The position numbers were made by a program, and so were the translations under genes. Of a stretch of 64,000 nucleotides of DNA, positions 47,156 through 57,598 are shown one piece after another. The notes beneath the pieces were generated by a model. The model was not told the origin of the DNA. It saw only the letters and a list, made by a program, of their open reading frames with translations, and made no database searches. This stretch comes from Clarkia xantiana subsp. parviflora. Lineage: Eukaryota; Streptophyta; Magnoliopsida; Myrtales; Onagraceae. Every line of letters begins with the position of its first letter. Within the stretch, counting starts at the first letter, position 1. The DNA lies in assembly GCA_036873135.1 (NCBI GenBank), contig JAPTYO010000027.1, positions 2,561,195 through 2,625,194 of the forward strand, in the 5' to 3' direction.

Positions 47156-48569
47156 TCAGGCATGGTGTTTCTTCAAGTGTTCGCCACTAAAAGAATGCTT
47201 TAATACTCTGCCATCGAGGTCTTCCAACTTGTATGCATTTGGAGTCGGCATCCCCACGACCTTATAAGGTCCTTCCCATTTTGGTGACATCTTGCTGATT
47301 CGATCCAAAAGGGTGAACTCGTTGCGACGCCAAACCAGCTTCCTGACGAAGAATTGTCGGGACTTAACTCGCTGGTTGTAATACCTGGCTGTCGCCAAAC
47401 GCATTCGAGCATGGACTTCGTCGGCTTCCCGCCTCTTCTCTTCGTGCAAGTCCTAGTCCAGACGTCTCATTTCCTCGTTCGTCAGGGGCTCATAGTATCT
47501 CGTCCGATGGGATGCCACGGCTACCTCCACAGGGGCGACAGCCTCCGTGCCATAAACAAGGCCAAACGGAGTCTCCCCCGTTGATCGTTTGGGTGTCGTT
47601 CTAACGGCCCAAAGCACGTTCTCCAGTTCGTTCAGCCACTTGCCCTTCAAAGCATAGACCCTCTTCTTGAGGCCGTCCATCACGATTTTATTTGCCGACT
47701 CCACCTGGCCATTAGTCTGAGCATGTCGTACGGACGCGGTCCGATGCTCAATGTTCAATTCTTCCAGATATTCCCTCACCTGAGAGCCGTTAAACGGTGG
47801 GCCATTGTCGCTGATCACCACCTTAGGAACCCCGTATCTGGACACAATATGGGTCTGGAGGAACTTGACGATCTGGTTCCCCGTCGTTCTGGCCAACGCT
47901 TTTGCCTCTATCCATTTCGAAAAATAATCGATAGCTACAAGTAAATACTTACATTGTCCTTGTGCTTGCGGAAGAGGTCCCACCAAGTCGATGCCCCACT
48001 GTGCGAAGGGCCAAGCGCTCTTGATGGATGTCAAGTTAGCAGCTGGAGCCACGATACTCGGGGCGTACCTCTGGCACGCGTCGCATGATCGGACCAACGC
48101 CGTTGCTTCTTTGTTCATCGTGGGCCAATAGTAGCCTAAGTTCAACACCTTCCTCAAAATGGATCGGGCCCCTTCGTGACAAGCTGCGATCCCCTCATGC
48201 ATTTCCTTCAGGATTCGGTTGGTGTCGGGTTCTGCTACACACTTCAGGTACGGAGTCGAGAACCAGCCCTTCTTATACAGTTGATTGTCCAGAATTACAT
48301 AATTAGACGCGATCCGACATATCCTGTCTGCCGCTACTTTATCCTCGGGGATTGCCCCCGTAGTCAGATACGCGACTATCGGGGTCATCCAGGTGGGCTC
48401 CTCCTCCGGTTTCGCTTCAACGGTGCACACCTGCGTGGGGTCGATGTTTGACAAGATCACCTTCTCCAGGAAGTGCACCTTCCGATTTTCTTCTAAGGGT
48501 GCCCCCAGGGCGAATTTGCTCAAGGCGTCTGCCTCTACGTTCTCCTCCCTTGGAATAGCCTCGATATCA
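47156..48569 (-). pseudogene. X integrase with end of RNase H, truncated
   Basis: Minus strand. It begins at the end of the second RNase H (VEADALSKFALG), then the integrase zinc finger (HEGIAACH ... CDACQ), catalytic core (WGIDLVGPLP; SDNGPPFNG; TNGQVES) and the C-terminal domain with WEGPYKVVG. A TAG about 47450 (after EEMRRLD) interrupts it before the C-terminal domain; Y shares this stop. The 5' end is cut at 48569, followed by AAGGT and the middle LTR. Integrase would insert the cDNA; this copy is incomplete. Confidence 0.92.
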
Positions 48570-48573
48570 AGGT

Positions 48574-49270
48574 TGTTGGATCACGGTGGAACTCCGGTAC
48601 GGATCTTGACGGCAATCCTAGCTCCTTTGCTCCACGCAATCCTGCAAGAGGGGATAGACCGGGCGGTGACCCAGAATCCCTCTCCGATGCTTAAATGAGT
48701 CTCTCGTATGACTGGCAAGCAACAATCTCAAAAGTATATCGAACTCAACGTAAGTGATCTGAGGTGACCTCCTGCCTTTTTATAGGCAAAGAGGTGCCTC
48801 AGGTACCTGGCGAACCGTTAGGGGTGGTTAGCCCGTATCCCGCTTATCTCGTACACGATCTCGCGTATCTTAGCCATGCCCCGCGTATCTCGGCCACGAT
48901 CCGTGTATCTCAACCACGTTCCGTATATTTCGGCCACGCCCCGCATATCTTGGCTTTATCCTCTGGTAACGAGTCCCGACTCCCGTCGGGGACTCCAGAG
49001 TTATCTCGTTGTGTCACCGCTCGGGGCCCCTCGTCATCGTGACAGGGCCAATCATTCTCAGGGATTCGTCATCGGGGCCTACTTAAAGGCTTCTCATCGG
49101 GAGCTTCCAGCTCCACTGTCGGGACCGACTCTGTCGGGACCTTACCTTGTCGGGACTCCCTTCGTCGGGACCCTTCTCCTGGATCATCTTGACCTTTATT
49201 TGGAGCCTAGTGGGCCTGTTTGCCGTTTCCTCGTCGTTAAAGGGCCTGACGGCTGTAGTCGAATCCATCA
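48574..49270 (-). repeat. X/Y middle LTR (3' LTR of unit Y)
   Basis: 697 bp. On its left AAGGT (48569-48573) joins it to RNase H sequence of X. In Y the corresponding pol sequence reads gatatc, ten further bases, then aaggtctctc, so AAGGT is native pol sequence next to a 10-bp deletion. Confidence 0.95.
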
Positions 49271-51007
49271 TTTGCCCCCAAGACATGAGGGACTTTTAGT
49301 TCGTCGTGTCTTTCAACTCCCGACCTTCTGATATCTGTATTAGAGGCTTTTCTCTTGACAAAATTCCTTGACACGGATCTTCTCGTCCGCGATTCCTCGA
49401 TACTTCGAGGATAGCCACAAAATCCGAGAAGACTCCTCCAATATTCCTCGATAGTCGACTCTTCATCGGCAGACCTCCAAGAGTCCGATCCTCCCGCGGC
49501 CGATCTTCCAGGATCCGATCATCTTGCTGCGGAGCCTTCTGCCTCATACCTCGTGGATCCTGCTCCCCTCGACTCTGCCAAGGATCAAGTTCAATCGCTT
49601 TATTCCACTTAAGGCAAAACCACGCCACTTAAGGCGACTTAACATCGTGCACCACTTAAGGCGACTTTCATCGTGCACCACTTAAGGCGACTTTACATCG
49701 CGCACCACTTAAGGCGACTTAATATCGTGCACCACTTAAGGCGACTTTCATCGTGCACCACTTAAGGCGATTTTATATCGTACACCACTGAAGGCGACTT
49801 TACATCGTGCACCACTTAAGGCGTCTTTTCAACTTGCGCCACTTAAGGCGACTTAATATCGTGCACCACTGAAGGCGACTTTGCATCGTGCACCACTTAA
49901 GGCGTCTTTTCAACTTGCGCCACTTAAGGCGACTTAATATCGTGCACCACTGAAGGCGACTTTGCATCGTGCACCACTTAAGGCGTCTTTTCAACTTGCG
50001 CCACTTAAGGCGACTTAATATCGTGCACCACTGAAGGCGACTTTGCATCGTGCACCACTTAAGGCGACTTTTCAACTTGCGCCACTTAAGGCGACTTAAT
50101 ATCGTGCACCACAGAAGGCGACTTTACATTGTGCACCACTTAAGGCGTCTTTTCAACTTGCGCCACTTAAGGCGACTTAATATCGTGCACCACTGAAGGC
50201 GACTTTGCATCGTGCATCACTTAAGGCGACTTTTCAACTTGCGCCACTTAAGGCGACTTAATATCGTGCACCACTGAAGGTGACTTTACATCGTGCACCA
50301 CTTAAGGCGACTTTTTGATACTTAGAATAAATCTAAGGATCGTGCACCACTCAAGGCGACTTTTCTCGTGCACCACTTAAGGCGACTTTATATCGTGCAC
50401 CACTGAAGGCGACTTTACATCGTGCACCACTTACGGCGACTTTTCAACTTGCGCCACTTAAGGCGACTTAATATCGTGCACCACTGAAGGCGACTTTACA
50501 TTGTGCACCACTTAAGGCGTCTTTTCAACTTGCGCTACTTAAGGCGACTTAATATCGTGCACCACTGAAGGCGACTTTGCATTGTGCACCACTTAAGGCG
50601 ACTTGTCAGTACTTAGAATAAATCTAAGAATGGTGCACCACTTAAGGCGACTTTTCAACTTGCGCCACTTAAGGCGACTTAATATCGTGCACCACTGAAG
50701 GCGACTTTACATTGTGCACCACTTAAGGCGACTTAACATCATGCGCCACTTAAGGCGACTTAACATCGTGCACCACTTAAGGCAACTTTACATTGTGCAC
50801 CACTTAAGGCGTCTTTTCAACTTGCGCCACTTAAGGCGACTTAATATCGTGCACCACTGAAGGCGACTTTGCATCGTGCACCACTTAAAGCGACTTTTCA
50901 TTGTGCACCACTTAAGGCGACTTAACATCATGCGCCACTTAAGGCGACTTAACATCGTGCACCACTTAAGGCGACTTTCATCGTGCACCACTTAAGGCGA
51001 CTTTTCT
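49271..51007 (-). repeat. Y 3' region and 27-bp array
   Basis: Purine tract and short 3' region 49271-49603, array 49604-51007. Unit order is the same as in X, with very few substitutions (for example ggcaactttacattg near 50784 against ggcgactttacatcg in X). Confidence 0.92.
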
Positions 51008-53005
51008 TCAGGCATGGTGTTTCTTCAAGTGTTCGCCACTAAAAGAATGCTTTAATACTCTGCCATCGAGGTCTTCCAACTTGTATGCATTTGGAGTCGG
51101 CATCCCCACGACCTTATAAGGTCCTTCCCATTTTGGTGACATCTTGCTGATTCGATCCAAAAGGGTGAACTCGTTGCGACGCCAAACCAACTTCCTGACG
51201 AAGAATTGTCGGGACTTAACTCGCTGGTTGTAATACCTGGCTGTCGCCAAACGCATTCGAGCATGGACTTCGTCGGCTTCCCGCCTCTTCTCTTCGTGCA
51301 AGTCCTAGTCCAGACGTCTCATTTCCTCGTTCGTCAGGGGCTCATAGTATCTCGTCCGATGGGATGCCACGGCTACCTCCACAGGGGCGACAGCCTCCGT
51401 GCCATAAACAAGGCCAAACGGAGTCTCCCCCGTTGATCGTTTGGGTGTCGTTCTAACGGCCCAAAGCACGTTCTCCAGTTCGTTCAGCCACTTGCCCTTC
51501 AAAGCATAGACCCTCTTCTTGAGGCCGTCCATCACGATTTTATTTGCCGACTCCACCTGGCCATTAGTCTGAGCATGTCGTACGGAGGCGGTCCGATGCT
51601 CAATGTTCAATTCTTCCAGATATTCCCTCACCTGAGAGCCGTTAAACGGTGGGCCATTGTCGCTGATCACCACCTTAGGAACCCCGTATCTGGACACAAT
51701 ATGGGTCTGGAGGAACTTGACGATCTGGTTCCCCGTCGTTCTGGCCAACGCTTTTGCCTCTATCCATTTCGAAAAATAATCGATAGATACAAGTAAATAC
51801 TTACATTGTCCTTGTGCTTGCGGAAGAGGTCCCACCAAGTCGATGCCCCACTGTGCGAAGGGCCAAGCGCTCTTGATGGATGTCAAGTTAGCAGCTGGAG
51901 CCACGATACTCGGGGCGTACCTCTGGCACGCGTCGCATGATCGGACCAACGCCGTTGCTTCTTTGTTCATCGTGGGCCAATAGTAGCCTAAGTTCAACAC
52001 CTTCCTCAAAATGGATCGGGCCCCTTCGTGACAAGCCGCGATCCCCTCATGCATTTCCTTCAGGATTCGGTTGGTGTCGGGTTCTGCTACACACTTCAGG
52101 TACGGAGTCGAGAACTAGCCCTTCTTGTACAGTTGATTGTCCAGAAATACATAATTAGACGCGGTCCGACATATCCTGTCTGCCGCTACTTTATCCTCGG
52201 GGATTGCCCCCGTAGTCAGATACGCGACTATCGGGGTCATCCAGGTGGGCTCCTCCTCCGGTTTCGCTTCAACGGTGCACACCTGCGTGGGGTCGATGTT
52301 TGACAAGATCACCTTCTCCAGGAAGTGCACCTTCCGATTTTCTTCTAAGGGTGCCCCCAGGGCGAATTTGCTCAAGGCGTCTGCCTCTACGTTCTCCTCC
52401 CTTGGAATAGCCTCGATATCGAAGCTTTTGAAGGTCTCTCTCAGGGTTTGTACCTCTCGCAGATACTTCTTCATTATCGGGCTCTTTGCTTCGTATCGCC
52501 CTTGAACCTGGTTCACGATTAACGCCGCGTCGCACTTCACTCTTAAGTGATCGATTCCAGTGCCTTTTGCGATTTTCAGGCCCGTGATAAGAGCTTCATA
52601 CTCCGCTTCATTGTTTGTGGCCTTGAATGTTAAAGCCAAGGCATATCGGAGTGGTTCACCTTCACCCGGTGGTATCAACAAGAAACCCGCTCCTGATCCG
52701 TCTGAACTCGCGGAGCCATCCGTGTACATCTCCCAGATATTTTCCTTGTTTGGCTGTTCTGATTGCTCTGCCCTCTCTGGTTGTTCTTCTGTCGGGACTT
52801 CCATGGTTGCCCCCTCTACAGGGCCCGCTTCTTCCAGATCGGGGGCTGTAGACTCTGTTATGAAATCCGCCAATGCCCGGGCCTTAATAGCCTTTCTCGG
52901 AGCAACGTGTATGCGAAACTCACTAAGCTCGACTGCCCATTTCACTAATCTCCCCGACGCATCAAGTCGGTTCAAAAAATGCTTCAAAGGTTGATTCGTC
53001 AACAC
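51008..53005 (-). pseudogene. Y dual RNase H and integrase
   Basis: Minus strand. After the junction near 53005 comes the end of the gypsy RNase H (LTNQPLKHFLNR), then a linker and a second RNase H with the four acidic positions visible: YTDGS, NNEAEYEAL, CDAALIVNQ and ENVEADALS. A dual RNase H is characteristic of the plant Tat lineage. Integrase follows with its zinc finger, WGIDLVGPLP, SDNGPPFNG, TNGQVES and WEGPYKVVG. Stops: TAG near 52115 (replaces the Trp of GWFSTP, intact in X) and TAG near 51304 (shared with X). Confidence 0.92.
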
Positions 53006-53926
53006 GCATCCGCCATTTCCCATTGCTCTTCTTCACCAGAACCGAGTTGGCGACCCAAGTTTGGAATCGGAGCTCCTTGATAAACCCAGCATCAAGCAAC
53101 CTGCCCACCTCCTGCTGGATTGCGATCTTCTTGTCCGTGCCCATTGGACGCCTTTTCTGTGTGATAGGCTTGATCGCGGGGTCTATCTTCAGCTCGTGTG
53201 CGATCACATCGGGACTGATTCCTGGCATATCGCTCGGGGACCAGTCAAACAGTTCCTTGAACTCTTTCAGCAATTCCACCAATTTTTGGGCTGTCTCCTC
53301 AGTTAGAGCGGACCCGATCTTCACCTTCCTCTGGGGTCCGTCGATCTCGACTTCCTTCAGATCCTCTACCGGGGCGGGACGCCCAAACTCTTCTCTGGGA
53401 TCTGTGTCTGTCTGGAGGACAGTCATGGCCTCTCGCCTCCTCCTTCGGGTGGCATTAACATAGCATTTTCGAGAAGCCACCTGGTCGCCCTTGACTTCTC
53501 CGACCCCGTGGTCAGTCGGGAACTTCATCTTCTGGTGCACAGTCGAGGCGACCGCCATTAGGGGATTGATGGTGGTTCTCCCGATAATTGCGTTGTAGGT
53601 CCCCGCAGAATCAACCACGACAAATTCCACATTCCTCCTTCCGACTTCCACCCACTACCAAACTCCACTGGTAAGGTGATTACTCCCAGTGGGTAAGAAG
53701 TTGAGCCAGAAAACCCGACCATCGGGAAGTTTTTTTCCTTTAGATCCTTCTTCGTCTTCCCCATGGCTTCCAGCGCGTCCATGAACAAAATGTCGGAGGA
53801 GCTCCCTCCGTCGATTAGGATTCTCTTCATCTCGAACCCATCTACGTCCAGGGTTACCACCAGGGCATCGTCGTTCGGAGTCTCCACGCCTATGAGGTCC
53901 TCCGATGAGAAGGAGATCACCATCTC
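53006..53926 (-). pseudogene. Y protease and RT remnant
   Basis: Minus strand. The protease has NDDALVVTLD, the catalytic LIDGGSSSDILF and YPLGVITLPVEF. A frameshift follows near 53655, then AGTYNAIIGRTTINPL and HQKMKFP. The RT N-terminus follows (FDWSPSDMPGI, HELKID, LLDAGFIKE, SNGKWRM) and stops at 53005, where about 900 bp are missing, including the YVDDM active site. The joined sequence shifts frame, so no RT can be made. Confidence 0.92.
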
Positions 53927-55679
53927 TTACTTCAGGGTCCAGGATCGGGACCTCTTACCCAGCACCACCGCCGTAGGGATTCTAGAGGCATAGACCTCTC
54001 GAGCGGATGAGGTATCTCCTCCAGCAGCAAATCCTCCGTGAATCACGTTGATGACTCGTCTTTCCTTGCGAACACCAGATGACTCTGGGTCAGTTCTCTT
54101 CTTCTTCAGAGACCGATCGCGGGATCGGGAACGGGACCGCGATCGAGACCGAGAGCGGGACCTGCAGCGTTTGTCCCCGACGAATTCCTTGAGCTTTCCC
54201 TTCTGGATTAGCTTTTCAATCTCTTTTTTCAGCTCCCGACAGTGATTGGTGTCGTGGCCATTTGCGCGGTGAAATCGACAATAGCGATCTGTGCGGGACC
54301 CGAGGAATTCTCCATCTTTCTTCGGGGGGTACCTGGAGATACCTTGTCGTTCCATGATTGTCAGCACTTCCGCCATGGAGCAGTTGAGAGGAATGTCGAG
54401 ATCTTCCCGCTTATCTTTCCTTGAAGAACGTCTGTCGTCCCTCCGATCCGGACGTCCTCGATTCTTGCTACTGTCGGGTTTACCCTTCGACTTACGATAG
54501 TCGAGAGGTTTACTCGACTGCTTCCCTTTATTTGACTTCGGGGGCTCCAGTTCTCCCGCAGCTATCTTGGACTCCTGGACATCAATCTGTCGCTTCACCC
54601 TCTTCTGCAAAGCCTCCATATTCCATACAGCCTTCTCAGCCACGCTGTGCATCAAGTCGGAGCCATAAGGGGCTGTTAGGTTCCGAATAAAGGTGCGGAT
54701 GGTCTCGCCCTCCGAGATTTCCTCGTCTATCTCTGCTACGCTGGCTGTGTACCGCTAGTAATAATGTGCCAGCGACTCGTCGGGCCTCTGCACCACCTGG
54801 GTCAGAGACCTCACGCTCTTCAACAATCGCCTGCGGCCCTGATATTGTCGAATGAAGCGGTCGTGCATGTCCGCCCAACAGGTAATGCAGCCTGGGGGAA
54901 GGCTGAAGAACCAGGTCAGGGCTCTTTCTCCGAGTGTGTTTGGGAACAGTGTACACACTATATCTTCATTCGGGGCTCTACCCAGACACGCCATAAGATG
55001 CTTCTGAACATGACGGACTGGATCTCCTTCGCCATCGTATTCCTTAATCTCGGGGATACCCAGCCCAGGCGGGGCGAGGGTGTCTATTAGCCGGGGAACG
55101 AAGGGATGAGTGGATCGATCCCTCAGCTCCGACACCAGCGGCTTCTGTTCTCCCATACAGATGTTCACGATTTTTACCACCTGGTCGGGAGTAATGGGAC
55201 CATTCAGGGGAATGGTCCTGTTCTGTACTGGTCCTGGCCCATCAACCACGAACTTTTCCGGCTGACCAGTTGCCCTACCTCTGTCCTGGCCTCGGGGCGG
55301 GGCTTCCTGCGCATTCTGACCCTCTGTTGGTAGGGTTGCTTCCTCTAGAGGGGGCATCTCCTCCTGCCTCCTGGCAGCCTCCCTTCGGTCCAAGAGAGCC
55401 TCGACAGCCGCCAGAAACATGGGCATGGCTTCGGCCACGGCCCTCGTCAAATCTGCAGCCGGGGGAGCTTCCTGCCCCCTGTTACCCTGGTGTTGAGGGG
55501 CAATGTCTTCGGGATGCGATCCATTGTGTCCTCCTGTCTGAGAGAGCTCAGCCGGGGGATGGTTCTGGTTTTCCCCTTGTTCTGGTACTGAATTCAGGTT
55601 CGTTGCAGTGGGGTGACGGGAACCACCAGATTGTCCTCTCTTGTTCTTGCCAGCCGCCATCGATCGAGTAGAAGGCATA
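53927..55679 (-). pseudogene. Y gag
   Basis: Start chosen at the ATG 55679 (MPSTRSMAAGKNKRG); the open frame upstream runs through PBS and LTR. A Gln/Pro/Glu-rich N-terminus is followed by the retrotransposon gag domain with HPFVPRLIDTLAPPG, EYDGEGDPVRHVQ and LPPGCITCWADM. A TAG near 54757 (after SLAHYY) breaks it, and the frame continues with RTFIRNL and a zinc-knuckle-like CRFHRANGHDTNHC. An Arg-Ser dipeptide run (54100-54170) follows, then INVIHGG and a stop at 53927 before protease. Gag packages the genomic RNA. Confidence 0.9.
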
Positions 55680-55693
55680 TCAGCTTTTTGTTT

Positions 55694-55714
55694 GACTCCC
55701 ACAGACGGCGCCAA
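55694..55714 (-). other. Y primer binding site
   Basis: The minus strand reads ttggcgccgtctgtgggagt right after the LTR end. This is the usual Tat/gypsy-type PBS with TGGCGCCGT core. Confidence 0.88.
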
Positions 55715-56411
55715 TGTTGGATCACGGTGGAACTCCGGTACGGATCTTGACGGCAATCCTAGCTCCTTTGCTCCACGCAATCCTGCAAGAGGGGATAGAC
55801 CGGGCGGTGACCCAGAATCCCTCTCCGATGCTTAAATGAGTCTCTCGTATGACTGGCAAGCAACAATCTCAAAAGTATATCGAACTCAACGTAAGTGATC
55901 TGAGGTGACCTCCTGCCCTTTTATAGGCAAAGAGGTGCCTCAGGTACCTGGCGAACCGTTAGGGGTGGTTAGCCCGTATCCCGCTTATCTCGTACACGAT
56001 CTCGCGTATCTTAGCCATGCCCCGCGTATCTCGGCCACGATCCGTGTATCTCAACCACGTTCCGTATATTTCGGCCACGCCCCGCATATCTTGGCTTTAT
56101 CCTCTGGTAACGAGTCCCGACTCCCGTCGGGGACTCCAGAGTTATCTCGTTGTGTCACCGCTCGGGGCCCCTCTTCATCGTGACAGGGCCAATCATTCTC
56201 AGGGATTAGTCATCGGGGCCTACTTAAAGGCTTCTCATCGGGAGCTTCCAGCTCCACTGTCGGGACCGACTCTGTCGGGACCTTACCTTGTCGGGACTCC
56301 CTTCGTCGGGACCCTTCTCCTGGATCATCTTGACCTTTATTTGAAGCCTAGTGAGCCTGTTTGCCGTTTCCTCGTCGTTAAAGGGCCTGACGGCTGTAGT
56401 CGAATCCATCA
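55715..56411 (-). repeat. X/Y right LTR (5' LTR of Y)
   Basis: 697 bp. Differs from the middle LTR at about six places (for example cccttttatagg against cctttttatagg, and gattagtcat against gattcgtcat). The TSD copy GCGGT follows at 56412-56416. Confidence 0.95.
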
Positions 56412-57058
56412 GCGGTGACCCAGAATCCCTCTCCGATGCTTAAATGAGTAACTCGTATGCACTGGCAAGCAGTAAACTCAAAAGTGTGTATCTCAAAACA
56501 TACCGTGACCTGAGGTAACCTCTGCCCTTTTATAGGCGGAGAGGTACCTCAGTTACCTGGTGAACCGTTGGGGTGGTTAGCCCGTATTCCGCATATCTCG
56601 GGTACGATCCCGCCTATCTAGGCCATGATCTCGCTTATCTCGGCCACGCCCCGCGTATCTCGGCCACGCTCCGCGTATCTCGGGCACGATCCCGCGTATC
56701 TCGGCCACGCCCCGCGTATCTCGGCCTCAACCTCTGATAGCAAGTCCCGATTAATGTCGGGGACTCCAGAGTTATCTCATTGTGTCACCGCTCGGGGCCC
56801 CTCGTCATCGTGACAGGGCCAATCATTCTCAGAGATTCATCATCGGGGCCTAATTAAAGGCACTTCATCGGGAGCTTCCAGCTCACCTATCGGGACCGAC
56901 TCTGTCGGGACCTTTCATCGTCGGGACTCCCTCTGTCGCGACCCTTCACCTTGGTCTTCTTGACCTTCATTTTAGGGCCAAGTAGGCCTATTCACCGTTT
57001 CCTCGCCGTTAAAGGGCCTAACGGCCATAGCGAAGCCCATCATTTGCCCCCAAGACAT
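56412..57058 (-). repeat. I 3' LTR, main piece, and polypurine tract
   Basis: Continues the LTR begun at 44628-44721: gcggtgacccagaatccctc is contiguous with that piece once X/Y and one TSD copy are removed. Ends gaagcccatca at 57042; the tract cttgggggcaaa (minus) follows. It is about 85-90% identical to the X/Y LTR, so related but older or another subfamily. Confidence 0.92.
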
Positions 57059-57424
57059 GAGGGACTTTCAGTTCGTTGTGTCTTCCAACTCCCGACCTCC
57101 CGACATCGGAGTCGGGGACCTTTTTCTTGGCGTAGTCACTTGATACAAATCTTCTCGTTCACGCTTCCTCGATGCCTTGAGGATAACCACAAAATCCGAG
57201 AAGACTCCTCGGTTCCCCTTCCATTAAATGCAGCAGATAACGAAGCGACGACTTTGGCAGCCGTGCCTGATTTTTCGCCCCTGTTTTTTATGAAAAAGTG
57301 CTTTTCAGGCCGTTTCATCATTACACCCGTTGCCATTCTGCACGTTTCATCACGACGGTCCAGATCAAAACGCTTCAACTTCGACAATTCATATCGAAGC
57401 GTCCTTTCGACTGTCCTCTTCGCC

Positions 57425-57598
57425 TATAAAACCCTAACCGTGGGCACAGTTTCACTTTTACCGTCTCCGAAATTTCAAAAGTTTTCTGCAACTTCTCTGA
57501 GAATTCAAGCTGTGCAATTTCGAAGACTCAAGTGCCTCTCCTGTTCTCCGAAAAACGTTCCGACAACGTCAAGTTCATCCTTCCAGCCTCCAATCATC
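57425..57598 (+). promoter_or_regulatory. Putative promoter and 5' UTR of the I opposite-strand gene
   Basis: TATAAA at 57425-57430 in cgcctataaaaccc. The ATG follows 169 bp later, an ordinary plant leader length. It is on the plus strand, opposite to the element. Activity not shown. Confidence 0.55.

Larger units (their letters stand above)
44722..56411 (-). mobile_element. X/Y: three-LTR composite Tat-type element
   Basis: Three 697-bp LTRs at 44722-45418, 48574-49270 and 55715-56411, all in minus orientation. Unit Y (48574-56411) is a nearly whole element with PBS, gag, protease, truncated RT, dual RNase H, integrase, repeats and purine tract. Unit X (44722-48573) repeats the 3' half of Y over 3852 bp with roughly a dozen differences. 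The outer flanks carry TSD GCGGT, so the composite behaves as one insertion into the 3' LTR of I. Confidence 0.93.

Noticed and set aside
45752..51007. CRISPR-like array of regularly spaced short repeats
   Set aside because: Units are contiguous tandem repeats without unique spacers, inside a plant retrotransposon 3' region.
55270..55671. 133-codon plus-strand frame opposite Y gag
   Set aside because: Shadow of the Pro/Gln-rich gag N-terminus with no start context or domain.
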